A DNA stretch of 32,391 nt, taken from positions 1 to 32,391 of the forward strand of contig JAUWOP010000011.1 in assembly GCA_030612045.1 (NCBI GenBank), in the 5' to 3' direction. The position numbers were made by a program, and so were the translations under genes. This DNA comes from Chloroflexota bacterium. GTDB taxonomy: Bacteria > Chloroflexota > Dehalococcoidia > UBA2247 > JAUWOP01. The notes beneath the pieces are model-generated. The model saw only the letters and a list, made by a program, of their open reading frames with translations, was not told where the DNA came from and searched no databases. Position 1 is the stretch's first letter; every line of letters begins with the position of its first letter. Shown here piece by piece: positions 1 to 8,418 of this stretch.

Positions 1-137
1 TGTCATTGCGAGCAAAGCGAAGCAATCTCATCGCCACTCCCACCACCGAGATTGCTTCGGCACTGCGTGCCTCGCAATGACACACTATGGGGACGCTCCT
101 CGCAATGACAGATGTGGGGATGAGGCTATTTTCGGAA
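1..137 (-). repeat. Composite palindromic repeat, truncated by window edge (copy D)
   Basis: The stretch begins with TGTCATTGCGAG and contains its inverted form CTCGCAATGACA twice (71-82 and 99-110). It ends with CTATTTTCGGAA at 126-137, the reverse complement of the TTCCGAAAATAG end seen at 16148-16159. It therefore looks like the same composite element as copies at 11683, 12309 and 16147, read on the minus strand and cut off at base 1. No coding capacity is visible. Confidence 0.75.
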
Positions 138-194
138 TAAAATTTGGGTGAAGGCTGAAAGCCTGAATCCTTTATGTTGTGTTAGGCGAAGTGT

Positions 195-1298
195 TCATTT
201 TAATCGTTTGTTTTCCTCAAACGATTTTTGTATTAAGACCTTGGCACTTTGAAACCTCTCAAGGCTATCAATTGCAACTTCAATATTGCCAACTCCCCAA
301 TGTCCAATATTCGAAACATCACGCACATATTCAGGTGGACTCTCTAAATTTGGGTAATTTAGCTTCAACCAAACGCGAAGCCCACTTTTCTGAAGATTAA
401 CGCAACAGAAGATATCTTTGCCATAAGTATATCTGATATACATGGCAAGATACTTCCTTTGAACAACAGTTGGAGCAAGCTCTCTGCAAAATTTGTCAAT
501 TATCCGAAATAATTCCACAACTTCTTGTGGTTTTCCTTTAATATGGTGATCCTCACTGTATTCTTTACCTACTACATGATGGTCAGGCTCTACGCCAACT
601 TTATCATAAGTTGAAGGGACCTCAACTTCTGATGTCTGAGCCCAAAGCCTCTTAAGGGCTTTCTTCACTTGCGTTGGTTTAATGGTGTCATCTCCAATAG
701 TTGAATGTATAAGCCTGATTAGACTACTGGGGGGTTCCATAAAGAGTTTGTCCAAAGCCTTTCTTATCTTTCCTGTAGTAAAGACTTGTTCACCAATCTC
801 ATCAAGTAGACCTTTCGCCATTGCATCACGTGAGAAACGTGCAAATCGTTCTCCAACCTGTTGGATCGACATACCTTCGGTTTCCTTTGGATCGAGAGAA
901 ATTTCAAAAAGCAACTTATCAGGAGCTTCCACCTTCTCTGTGCTATGATAAACTTTGTATGTAACACCATTAGTAAGGATGCACCATTCAATGCCAGCAT
1001 TAGCAGCATAGCCAACTACTTGTGTAATGGATTTAACGTCTGTAAGTGGATCTTTCAACTGTTTCGCTTCTATGAATAGAACTGGTTTGCGGTTTATTTT
1101 AGGTGCGTAGTCAACGGACTTTCCATCAATAGTCGGATACTCAAGTTCGACTTCGTCTGGATCCCGTATATCCCAGCCAAGGGCTTGCAATAATGGATCT
1201 ATAAATATCGTTCGTGTTGGATACTCCTTTAAATCATCCTTTCGGTGTCTATCTAGTCTCATCCGAAGGCTTTCAATGCATGAAATTATAGCGTTCAC
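195..1298 (-). CDS. Orphan HsdR_N-type PD-(D/E)XK nuclease-like protein with C-terminal DUF5655-like domain
   Basis: The first half resembles the N-terminal domain of type I restriction subunit R. A PD-(D/E)XK-like core is visible with D63, then E77 and K79 in LFIEAK, preceded by the family phrase TIFIDPLLQALGWD. The last ~110 residues (VVELFRIIDKFCRELAP through YVRDVSNIGHWGVG) resemble DUF5655, a domain often attached to such folds. At 367 aa it lacks the helicase motor of HsdR, and no methylase or specificity gene is nearby, so it is not a complete restriction system. The start is GTG at 1298, supported by AGGAG seven bases upstream. It may act in defence or DNA handling; no substrate can be named. 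Confidence 0.7.
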   Translation of the reverse strand: MNAIISCIESLRMRLDRHRKDDLKEYPTRTIFIDPLLQALGWDIRDPDEVELEYPTIDGKSVDYAPKINRKPVLFIEAKQLKDPLTDVKSITQVVGYAANAGIEWCILTNGVTYKVYHSTEKVEAPDKLLFEISLDPKETEGMSIQQVGERFARFSRDAMAKGLLDEIGEQVFTTGKIRKALDKLFMEPPSSLIRLIHSTIGDDTIKPTQVKKALKRLWAQTSEVEVPSTYDKVGVEPDHHVVGKEYSEDHHIKGKPQEVVELFRIIDKFCRELAPTVVQRKYLAMYIRYTYGKDIFCCVNLQKSGLRVWLKLNYPNLESPPEYVRDVSNIGHWGVGNIEVAIDSLERFQSAKVLIQKSFEENKRLK

Positions 1299-1433
1299 TT
1301 TTTATCTCCTGAACATTTCATCTAACTTGTGCACAACTGCCTTACAGTTATTCCCATTTAATGGGCGTAAACTTCGCTTGTTTTGCCGCTATGCCCCTAA
1401 TTACAACCACTGCGGGTTCTCTGTGGTGAATGT

Positions 1434-2702
1434 TTATCCTCTTTTCATTCTTGTGGTGATGGACTCCATGTAGGCACGGTAGTTTTCCTTCATCTCTCCC
1501 AAACTGTCCCCGCCAAACTTCTCCAGGAGGACGTCGGCAAGCACTATTGCCAGCATAGCCTCCCCGATTACTCCCGCTGCAGGAACTACACAGACATCAC
1601 TGCGCTCCACATGCGCCTGCATCGGTTCACCAGTTATGAGGTCAATAGAAGGAAGGGGATTTGCCAGAGTGGGAATGGGCTTTACCGCTGCCTTTACCAC
1701 AATGGGTTCACCATTGCTTATGCCCCCTTCAATGCCACCAGCATGGTTGGTGATATGACGCCAGGGATAAGGTGATTCCTCTTTTGTAGCGCCAGCGTAA
1801 GCGTTACGAAAAACGGGCTCAATAACATCGTGGCTCTGAGAACCTGGGAGACTCGCTACAGCGAAGCCATCCCCAATCTCCACTCCCTTGACGGCATTGA
1901 TGCTCATCATCGCCTGGGCTATTCTGCCATCTAATCTACGGTCCCAATGGACATGACTCCCCAGCCCAACAGGCACCCCCGTGGCAATAACTTCGAAAAC
2001 ACCCCCAATGCTATCCCCTGCTGCTCTTGCGGCATCGATTTCCTTAATCATGGCACTCTCTACTTCAGCATTAGCACAACGCACAGGAGAGTTCTCCACC
2101 TGTTGCCAGTCAATGGGGAATCTCCCTAAATCCCCCTTTTCTAAAGGGGGACTAAGGGGGATTAGAAAGGGGGATTTAGGGGGATTTAGGGGGATTATCG
2201 ACTGTTTGCCAATGGCTACGGTATGACTGTGGACTACAATATCAAACTCCTCCAGCAGCCTTCGAGCTACAGCACCAACAGCTACCCTGGCGGCTGTCTC
2301 TCTGGCGCTGGCTCGCTCCAATATAGGACGCACATCCTTAAATCCATACTTAATAGTTCCTGCCAGGTCAGCATGTCCTGGTCGGAGATGGGTCACCGGC
2401 CCAGCTTCCTCTACCACCACTGAGGTGTTCATTACCTCCTTCCAGTTCTCCCAATCACGATTCTTAATAAGTAACGCTATGGGACTGCCTATGGTAAGCC
2501 CATAACGCACTCCGGAGAGGATTTCTGCCCTATCCTGCTCAATCTTCATGCGTGAGCCCCGCCCGTAGCCACCCTGGCGTCTTCGCAGTTCCGTGGCAAT
2601 ATATTCTTCATCCAGGGGCAATCCTGCCGGCACCCCCTCGATGATTGTGCTCAGTGCTTTGCCATGAGATTCACCTGCAGTAAGATAACGAAATCTGGTC
2701 AT
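1434..2702 (-). CDS. aroC: Chorismate synthase with an in-frame repeat-derived insert
   Basis: AroC converts 5-enolpyruvylshikimate-3-phosphate to chorismate with reduced FMN, the last step of the shikimate pathway. Family signatures are clear: the N-terminal GESHGKAL, RRRQGGYGRG (41-50), THLRPGHADLAG (104-115), RASARETAARVAVGA (130-144), and SHVHWDRRLDGRIAQAMMSI (249-268). The protein is 422 aa, longer than the usual 360-400. The excess is a proline-rich block at about residues 171-196, encoded by a G/C-rich palindromic repeat that is also found in intergenic DNA here. The reading frame is intact on both sides and the block falls in a variable region before SPVRCANAE, so the enzyme is probably functional. 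The ATG overlaps the TAA of the upstream DUF2007 gene (TAATG), implying translational coupling. Confidence 0.95.
   Translation of the reverse strand: MTRFRYLTAGESHGKALSTIIEGVPAGLPLDEEYIATELRRRQGGYGRGSRMKIEQDRAEILSGVRYGLTIGSPIALLIKNRDWENWKEVMNTSVVVEEAGPVTHLRPGHADLAGTIKYGFKDVRPILERASARETAARVAVGAVARRLLEEFDIVVHSHTVAIGKQSIIPLNPPKSPFLIPLSPPLEKGDLGRFPIDWQQVENSPVRCANAEVESAMIKEIDAARAAGDSIGGVFEVIATGVPVGLGSHVHWDRRLDGRIAQAMMSINAVKGVEIGDGFAVASLPGSQSHDVIEPVFRNAYAGATKEESPYPWRHITNHAGGIEGGISNGEPIVVKAAVKPIPTLANPLPSIDLITGEPMQAHVERSDVCVVPAAGVIGEAMLAIVLADVLLEKFGGDSLGEMKENYRAYMESITTRMKRG
2115..2196. repeat. G/C-rich palindromic repeat inside aroC
   Basis: Repeated AATCCCCCTAAATCC and AAGGGGGATT units form inverted repeats. 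The same units occur between genes at 14301-14335, 16203-16237 and 24033-24067. On the minus strand the block is read in the aroC frame as a Pro/Leu/Lys-rich peptide (about residues 171-196) without a stop codon. It contains extra tandem GGGGGATTTA units compared with the intergenic copies. Confidence 0.85.
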
Positions 2703-2986
2703 TACTCATCAACCTTTATTATCTCTCTGGCTACTGATGCCAGTGACTCAGGCACTAAGACCTTGACCTCACCTAACCCGTCCACCGTAATGCCATAAAC
2801 AATGCCAGCACTCTCATAGTGCAACATTGCGGGGATACCCTCACTTTCCAGGTGAGTTTTAATCACCTGAGCCTCCAGTTGTCCTGCTGCAATATAGACT
2901 ACGGTCAGTTTTGATGACGACACGGCTAACTCCTTTTCCTCCGAGTATTTCTCGTAAATATTCATCTCATCAGCACACATCACCAC
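2702..2986 (-). CDS. DUF2007-family small protein
   Basis: A 94-aa protein whose residues ~27-94 match the DUF2007 pattern: LTVVYIAAGQLEAQVIKTHL, then SEGIPAMLHYESAG and a C-terminal VKVLVPESLASVAREII. These domains are sometimes called putative signal-transducing proteins, but no biochemical role is established. The gene sits 9 bp after the dNTPase gene and its stop overlaps the aroC start, so it belongs to the operon. The start is uncertain: GTG at 2986, ATG at 2980 and ATG at 2965 are all possible, and the ribosome site is weak. The domain itself lies downstream of all of them. Confidence 0.75.
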   Translation of the reverse strand: MVMCADEMNIYEKYSEEKELAVSSSKLTVVYIAAGQLEAQVIKTHLESEGIPAMLHYESAGIVYGITVDGLGEVKVLVPESLASVAREIIKVDE

Positions 2987-2995
2987 TGAGAGGAT

Positions 2996-4075
2996 TCAGA
3001 TGGACTCTGCCATTCCGAAAGCATATTGGTCTGTCATACCGGAAATATAGTCTACTACACTTCGCTCGATAGTATCAGCATGGATAAGGTACTCTCGAGG
3101 CAGCTTATCCCTATGCTCCATAAAGTATTCGTATAAGTGATATAATACCTGCCGTGTCGGCTCAGCCTCTTTTTCCAGAAGTGCCGAGTCATAGACCCGC
3201 TCGAACAGGAACTCTCTCAGGGCATTCGTTGCATGTTGAATTTCAGGGCTCATACTTATACTGATAGCTGATGGCTGACAGCTATCTATAGGAGTATCCA
3301 TAGCGCCTCTTGCCTGCCAGGAGTTCTCAATAATATCACAGACCATGGCATCAATTCTCTCCGAATGAGATTGCCCCAGAACCTCAATAGCACCCTGAGG
3401 TAAGTCTCTCTCAGTAATCATCCCTGCCCTTATGGCATCACCAATATCATGGTTTATGTAGGCTACACTGTCGGCTATCTTGCACATCTGACCTTCCAGG
3501 GTACTTACCGTCCCCCAACCCTCACCCAGTATTTTAACCCTGGTTTTAGAATGCTTCAGGATGCCCTCTCTTACCTCAAAGGTAAGATTGAGACCCTTGC
3601 CATCATGCTCCAGAAGATCAACTACTCTAAGGCTTTGCTCATTATGCCGAAATCCGAAGGGGGAAAGTTCATTCAGCACCTCTTCCCCCATATGACCAAA
3701 GGGAGTATGTCCCAGGTCGTGCCCCAGTGCAATAGCTTCTGTTAAATCCTCATTGAGATTCAATGCCCGTGAGATTGTACGGGCAATTTGAGATACTTCA
3801 AGTGTATGGGTTAAACGGGTCACATAATGGTCTCCCAGTGGGGCGATAAATACCTGGGTCTTATGTTTGAGACGGCGGAAAGCCTTACAATGAATAATAC
3901 GGTCTCTATCCCGCTGGAAGGCAGTACGCACCATAGAGGGAGGCTCATCTCTGAGCCTTCCCCGAGAGTCCCTGCTTTTTACTGCATAGGGAGAAAGGCT
4001 CTCCTCCCGTTCTTCTAACCATTGCCTGACTCCTGAACACCTCATAGGGATTCCCATCCTGCTCTCATGCCACAC
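2996..4075 (-). CDS. dgt: HD-domain deoxynucleoside triphosphate triphosphohydrolase (dGTPase-like)
   Basis: This family cleaves dNTPs to nucleoside and triphosphate. The HD metal site is visible as H90 (RLTHTLEVSQIARTISRAL), H119-D120 and the following histidines in GHDLGHTPFGH, plus the later NHDIGDAI segment. The conserved N-terminal DRDRIIHCKAFRRLKHKTQV is also present. The length (359 aa) fits the shorter bacterial dGTPase-like branch rather than E. coli Dgt (about 505 aa). The start is ambiguous: GTG at 4075 overlaps the PAP2 gene by 11 bp, while ATG at 4057 or 4042-4045 would shorten the N-terminus by 6-10 residues. The gene is the third member of the minus-strand operon. Confidence 0.9.
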   Translation of the reverse strand: MWHESRMGIPMRCSGVRQWLEEREESLSPYAVKSRDSRGRLRDEPPSMVRTAFQRDRDRIIHCKAFRRLKHKTQVFIAPLGDHYVTRLTHTLEVSQIARTISRALNLNEDLTEAIALGHDLGHTPFGHMGEEVLNELSPFGFRHNEQSLRVVDLLEHDGKGLNLTFEVREGILKHSKTRVKILGEGWGTVSTLEGQMCKIADSVAYINHDIGDAIRAGMITERDLPQGAIEVLGQSHSERIDAMVCDIIENSWQARGAMDTPIDSCQPSAISISMSPEIQHATNALREFLFERVYDSALLEKEAEPTRQVLYHLYEYFMEHRDKLPREYLIHADTIERSVVDYISGMTDQYAFGMAESI

Positions 4076-4664
4076 GGAGCCATCGCAGTAGTCTCAGAAG
4101 AAGGACAACCAGGGGTTCAAGGAGAGGCAAGAGAAACTTATGAACCAGGTAAGCGACGAGGATACCTATCGCTGCACCTCCTACTATGTCAAGAGGATAG
4201 TGCACCGCAGCATAGACCCGTGCAAAACACATTAGGAAGGCAGGAATGAAAAGCCATTGTCCTATCCTACGATTGCGCCACCATACTGCACTGGCAGTAG
4301 CAAAGGTTACTCCTGCACAATTACTGGGAAAGGAGGGGTCAGTAGGTGGATAGAAGATAGCTTTTACTCTCTCCATAAGCCACGGCATCTCTTGAAAAGG
4401 ACGAGGATTGGGGTAAATATGGTTGCATATCTCAATGATGGCACAGATTATCCCAATACTAATAGCAGCACATATCATTGCTCTCTGATTTTGGCCTCTC
4501 GCTGCCTCATCAGTCCCCAAGAGCCAGAGTGCTACTAACACCAGTGCAAGCCCCACAGGAACAAAGTAGTCATTGACCATTAACCTCATAAAGCCATCTA
4601 GCAGGGGCGATTTACCCACCAGATTGCTGAGCCATTCTACGGCTCTTTCATCTGCTACAGTCAT
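4065..4664 (-). CDS. PAP2-superfamily membrane phosphatase-like protein with altered motifs
   Basis: A 199-aa polytopic membrane protein with the PAP2 (phosphatidic acid phosphatase type 2 / undecaprenyl pyrophosphatase) layout. Motif 1 is seen as NPRPF, motif 2 as SFPSNCAG, and motif 3 as ARVYAAVHYPLDIVGG, which keeps the Arg, His and Asp. In motif 2 the usual PSGH histidine is replaced by cysteine (TGT codon), and the motif 1 lysine is not obvious. Lipid-phosphate or undecaprenyl-PP hydrolysis is the family role; whether this protein is active is unclear. Its start overlaps the stop of the upstream gene (ATGA), indicating coupling. Confidence 0.8.
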   Translation of the reverse strand: MTVADERAVEWLSNLVGKSPLLDGFMRLMVNDYFVPVGLALVLVALWLLGTDEAARGQNQRAMICAAISIGIICAIIEICNHIYPNPRPFQEMPWLMERVKAIFYPPTDPSFPSNCAGVTFATASAVWWRNRRIGQWLFIPAFLMCFARVYAAVHYPLDIVGGAAIGILVAYLVHKFLLPLLEPLVVLLLRLLRWLRVA

Positions 4665-5110
4665 TTCTTATCTTTCCTCATACTTACGCTAGTTGTCCCC
4701 CTTATACTGCTCAATAGTGCTCTGAGATAGTTCTCCTCTCTTAGAGTATCCAATCCTTCTTTCGTAATACCTGCGCTCACTTCTGGCTGTTCTGATGAAG
4801 AAGAAAGCCCACGGTTTATCACCGAAGAGAGAATCAGGGTGAAGAATGCCGCTACTATGGTTGCCAGCAGAAAGAACCTGACCTGTTGTGCTCCCTCCAG
4901 CCCAGTATGCATTATCTCTTCCATGTGGTTGTCACAACCGAAGAACCACCCAAAAGCACCACCTATCGCTACTGCAGCAAAGATATAAGAAGGAACTCTC
5001 TTTTTGAAGAATAACAACCCCCATAACTTGCTGTAGGCTGCTGCCAGTTGTATCACCCCACAGGCAGCGATGAAAACAAATAGAAGATAATGTCCTGCGA
5101 GGTGTTCCAT
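4661..5110 (-). CDS. Hypothetical small membrane protein, first gene of the aroC operon
   Basis: A 149-aa protein not recognised as a named family. Three hydrophobic segments are visible, near residues 6-35, 41-62 and 78-100. The last ~45 residues are charged and hydrophilic, ending KDKK, and look cytoplasmic. The short loop before segment 3 contains GCDNHMEEIMHTG, with possible metal-binding residues. It starts with ATG at 5110 and overlaps the PAP2 gene by 4 bp (ATGA). The coupling suggests the two membrane proteins are made together, but no function can be assigned. Confidence 0.65.
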   Translation of the reverse strand: MEHLAGHYLLFVFIAACGVIQLAAAYSKLWGLLFFKKRVPSYIFAAVAIGGAFGWFFGCDNHMEEIMHTGLEGAQQVRFFLLATIVAAFFTLILSSVINRGLSSSSEQPEVSAGITKEGLDTLREENYLRALLSSIRGTTSVSMRKDKK

Positions 5111-5326
5111 TACCTGTTCATACTCCCTTGACCTTCCCCCATTAGCGCATTCTAAAAGGGAAAGGTATCCTTGTCAAGGAAGAGAGCTACAAAACTTGTA
5201 AATTCTGATCACTGAGCGATAGCATCATGCCTTAAAGCTACATTTGGATTCTGCCATGCTGGTTGTGGTAGAATGCTTTGAGAAGCATTCCTCACAGTAC
5301 TGAGAATCCGGGTGGTGATATGAACA

Positions 5327-6265
5327 ATGAATAAGCTAATGAATATGGATGAAGCAATCACTCGATTTGTACATTCTGGAGATATGGTTTATCTGGGAGG
5401 ATATGGCTGCCGCTGTGTTTCCTCAGCATCTCATGAGATAATCCGTCAGGGACTTCGGGGCCTGACTCTAGTTCGATGCTCCCTGAGTGATGAGACAGAC
5501 TGGCTTATTGGTGCAGGTTGTGTAAGTAGATTGCTCACCTCGATAGTCTCTCTTGGCGTTGGTATGGGACTGGGTGCTGCCTTCCGAAGGGCTATGGAGC
5601 AAGGCATACCCAATAAGGTAGAGATGGAAGACTACACCAATCTTTCCCTTCCCATGATGCTCATGGCAGGCTCTCTCGGTATACCCTGTATCCCAGTGAA
5701 GGAGATGTGGGGCTCTGACCTGCTGAAATTTACCTCTTTTCTGGGTAAGGATAAGTTTAAGATAATATCCTGCCCCTTCACCTCCCAATCATTGATGATG
5801 GTGCCAGCGATTAACCCTGATGTGGCTATAATTCATGTGCAGCAGGCTGATGCAGAGGGGAATGCCCAGGTGTGGGGTATGGAGGGTGATTGTGAGCTAG
5901 GTGCTAAGGCGAGTGGGAAGGTAATTGTTACTGCTGAACGCATAATAAGTAGAGAGGCTATTGGACGAGACCCTAATAGAACCATTATGCCTGGCTTCAG
6001 GGTAGATGCTGTAGTTGAAGAGCCCTGGGGTTCACACCCTCTCGCTGTCACGGGGTTTTATGATATTGACCAGGAATTCCGCTTGATGTACCGCGAGGCT
6101 TCTGAAACTATAGAGGGCTTCGAGGGTTTTATGAACGAGTGGGTCTACGATGTTCGGGATAGACCAGGGTATGTGGCACATTATCAGGAGAAGTATGGAA
6201 TTGAACGGCTGGAGGGTCTTAAGGCTGCCCCTTATTTCAGTCCTTCCGTAAACTACGGGTATTAG
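5327..6265 (+). CDS. Class I CoA-transferase, subunit A (GctA/IpdA-like)
   Basis: A 312-aa member of CoA-transferase family I, alpha type. Typical features are the N-terminal HSGDMVYLGGYG, a central segment with VPAINPDVAIIHVQQADAEGNAQVWG, and VIVTAERIISREAIGRDPNRT followed by the PWGSHP segment found in glutaconate CoA-transferase A and IpdA relatives. These proteins pair with a beta subunit to move CoA between carboxylic acids; the IpdAB branch instead opens a steroid-derived ring. It lies 9 bp before the beta-subunit gene. The annotated ATG follows a GGTGG-type ribosome site; an in-frame ATG four codons later (MNKLMN) is an alternative. The substrate is unknown. Confidence 0.85.
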   Translation: MNKLMNMDEAITRFVHSGDMVYLGGYGCRCVSSASHEIIRQGLRGLTLVRCSLSDETDWLIGAGCVSRLLTSIVSLGVGMGLGAAFRRAMEQGIPNKVEMEDYTNLSLPMMLMAGSLGIPCIPVKEMWGSDLLKFTSFLGKDKFKIISCPFTSQSLMMVPAINPDVAIIHVQQADAEGNAQVWGMEGDCELGAKASGKVIVTAERIISREAIGRDPNRTIMPGFRVDAVVEEPWGSHPLAVTGFYDIDQEFRLMYREASETIEGFEGFMNEWVYDVRDRPGYVAHYQEKYGIERLEGLKAAPYFSPSVNYGY

Positions 6266-6274
6266 GAGAGTAGA

Positions 6275-7063
6275 ATGTGGGAATGGAGTGAAGATTATAC
6301 CCCCGAGGAGCTTATGGTAGTTTGTGGTGCCAGAGAGATAAAGGATGGTGATGTATTGATAGTAGGCTCGGGTATGCCCCTGATAGCTGCTTCTCTCGCC
6401 AAACGGACTCATGCTCCAGGGTGTACGATGCTTCTTGAATCAGGGGTAGTAGATGCCCAGCCTCGAAGGAGTCCTCAGAATGTTGCCGATTGTTGTCTTA
6501 CCCCTGGGGCGGCTTCTGTTCATAGTTTCTTCGAGATGATGGCAACTCACTTGCAGTCAGGTCATATCGATATAGGGTTCCTGGCAGGCTCTCAGGTAGA
6601 TAAGTATGGGAATATTAACTCTACATGTATTGGCGATTATTACCGTCCGGAGCTCAGGCTTCCCGGGAGTGGTGGGGCTAGTCCCATTGGATGTCTAGCT
6701 CGAAGAGTATTGATTATGATGCGTCAAGCAAAGCATCGCTTTGTCTCACGAGTGGACTACATCACTACACCAGGTTACCTTGATGGTCCTGGCGCCAGAG
6801 AGAGGGCAGGACTTCCCCCGAATACCGGTCCCGTGGCAGTAATTAGCACCATGGGGCTTTTCCGGTTCGATTCGGAAACTAAGGAGATGTATTTGGAGTC
6901 CCACCACCCTCATACTACCGTAGCAGAGGTAATTGAGAATACTGACTGGGAGCTAAAGGTTTCACCAGCAGTAAAGCCAACCCCTCTCCCTAGCGAAGAG
7001 GAGATAAGGCTAATACGCCAGGAGCTAGACCCTCAGGGGATGCTCCGAAGGGTGCTGCGTTAA
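6275..7063 (+). CDS. Class I CoA-transferase, subunit B (GctB/IpdB-like)
   Basis: A 262-aa beta-type partner of the preceding gene. Family segments include DGDVLIVGSGMPLIAASLAK, FLAGSQVDKYGNINST and LPGSGGASPIGCLARRV, the glycine-rich loop of CoA-transferases. A glutamate at residue 55 in LLESGVVD lies where glutaconate CoA-transferase B has its catalytic Glu54, which suggests true transferase activity rather than the ring-opening activity of IpdAB. That choice is inference from position. The two genes are clearly one transcription unit. No clear terminator separates the end from the convergent DUF2851 gene, only 17 bp away. Confidence 0.85.
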   Translation: MWEWSEDYTPEELMVVCGAREIKDGDVLIVGSGMPLIAASLAKRTHAPGCTMLLESGVVDAQPRRSPQNVADCCLTPGAASVHSFFEMMATHLQSGHIDIGFLAGSQVDKYGNINSTCIGDYYRPELRLPGSGGASPIGCLARRVLIMMRQAKHRFVSRVDYITTPGYLDGPGARERAGLPPNTGPVAVISTMGLFRFDSETKEMYLESHHPHTTVAEVIENTDWELKVSPAVKPTPLPSEEEIRLIRQELDPQGMLRRVLR

Positions 7064-7080
7064 AAATCGCAGGTAAACAA

Positions 7081-8418
7081 TTATAACCTGAGTGGGCATG
7101 CTGAGCAGTCCTGATTACGGCAGAAGTCATGGTATAGCTGAATCAAGCCCTGCTGATGACAGGCTGAAGGGGATAGTGCAGAAACAAAGCCTCCACAGAT
7201 TTGGCTATGCATAAACTGAGTTATCCAGTTCTCCCCTGGTGTGTGGGAGGTATGATAGAGCTCCAGAATTCTTCTCTTCAGATAGTCCTGCTGTGTATGC
7301 TCTGCCCATGCAGCAAAGAAGGGAAAGAGAATGTTTACGGTAATTTCTCTGGCACGGCTTTTCCCGATGAGATAGGGATTCCACTTTGTTTCGACACCGA
7401 GGTCAAAGTGGGTTGCCCAATAGCCCCTGGTGGTAACTGCAAGCCTTCTCTCTATCTCTGAGTGGTAAGATTGGCATATCGATAGCATAGAGGAAAAGAG
7501 CTTCCCCCTGCACCTGAGAAGTAGCTCACTCATGGCAGCAAGCCGTCGAGGAGGAGAGTTTGCAGGTTGGATACGGAAGAACCGCCATGTATTCCTCATC
7601 ATGGGTTGGGGAGCACCTAGTCGAAGCCATTCAGACTTTACCTCTGCCGCCCATTTGTCACTTGCAGCGATACTGAGAGATTTCTCTGTAGCGAGCATGC
7701 CTGCTGAGCCCAGTAATAAAGCCTCAATGGTGGAGATGTTCTTCCCCCTTTGTTCAACTACCCTCCATAGTGTTGAGAGAGGGAGTTGCTGCGCCAATTC
7801 CATAAATACTGCTGTGTTCTTAGAATACCCTAAGGCGCGCATTATACCTTCATAGAGTACCTGTTCTACATCATAGAGAGCCATCGCTTTGCTGAATTGG
7901 TCTTTCTTCATTGAGAATCGAGATTCGCCTGCTCTCTGAATTACATCTCTGGTTCTCTCCGTGATAGCATATTGCCCTGTTCTGCGGCAAGGTGGTATGG
8001 CAGGTGTAGAAGAGTAGACTGTCCGACATAACTCCTCTATGGGTAGTGTAAGGCAGTCACTCAATGACATAATTGGTATCCCTGTATCTCTGTGGCACAG
8101 GGAGACTGGTCTTTTAGTATCATCCCAGAAGACAGCATGAAGGATGACCCCTTTATAGTTCGGGTCGAGATGATGCTTGTGAGACCACCAGTCACTAGTT
8201 CGGAGGTGAAGCTCCACATCTCCCTGGTGTATATTCCCTCCTCCTATTTCTATGATAGCATCGGCAAAATCTGGACCAGCGTCGTGATTTTCCCTGCCGG
8301 GGTAGTGAACCACTATCCTCTCACCCATAGTGGTAGACAGAGCATTCTTCCCCCATGGCTGCCGCTTCCATATTTCCCTGAAGGTACTCTCAGTAACGGA
8401 ATTACTCTTGGGAGTCAT
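7081..8418 (-). CDS. DUF2851-family protein
   Basis: A 445-aa protein with the DUF2851 N-terminal hallmark: GRENHDAGPDFADAII, GDVELHLRTSDWWSHKHH, then DPNYKGVILHAVFWDD. Acidic and histidine residues in this block resemble a metal-dependent site, but the family has no proven activity. The C-terminus carries a cysteine cluster, CRNQDCSACPLRL, with another Cys upstream in SACHQQG, possibly a metal or Fe-S ligand set. The ATG overlaps the stop of the XRE-type regulator gene by 4 bp (ATGA), so the two are translationally coupled. Function unknown. Confidence 0.8.
   Translation of the reverse strand: MTPKSNSVTESTFREIWKRQPWGKNALSTTMGERIVVHYPGRENHDAGPDFADAIIEIGGGNIHQGDVELHLRTSDWWSHKHHLDPNYKGVILHAVFWDDTKRPVSLCHRDTGIPIMSLSDCLTLPIEELCRTVYSSTPAIPPCRRTGQYAITERTRDVIQRAGESRFSMKKDQFSKAMALYDVEQVLYEGIMRALGYSKNTAVFMELAQQLPLSTLWRVVEQRGKNISTIEALLLGSAGMLATEKSLSIAASDKWAAEVKSEWLRLGAPQPMMRNTWRFFRIQPANSPPRRLAAMSELLLRCRGKLFSSMLSICQSYHSEIERRLAVTTRGYWATHFDLGVETKWNPYLIGKSRAREITVNILFPFFAAWAEHTQQDYLKRRILELYHTSHTPGENWITQFMHSQICGGFVSALSPSACHQQGLIQLYHDFCRNQDCSACPLRL

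Noticed and set aside
5243-5274. TTTGGA...TAGAAT as a promoter for the CoA-transferase genes
   Set aside because: The -10-like TAGAAT is acceptable, but no -35 element lies at a proper distance (19-20 bp spacing), so support is too weak.
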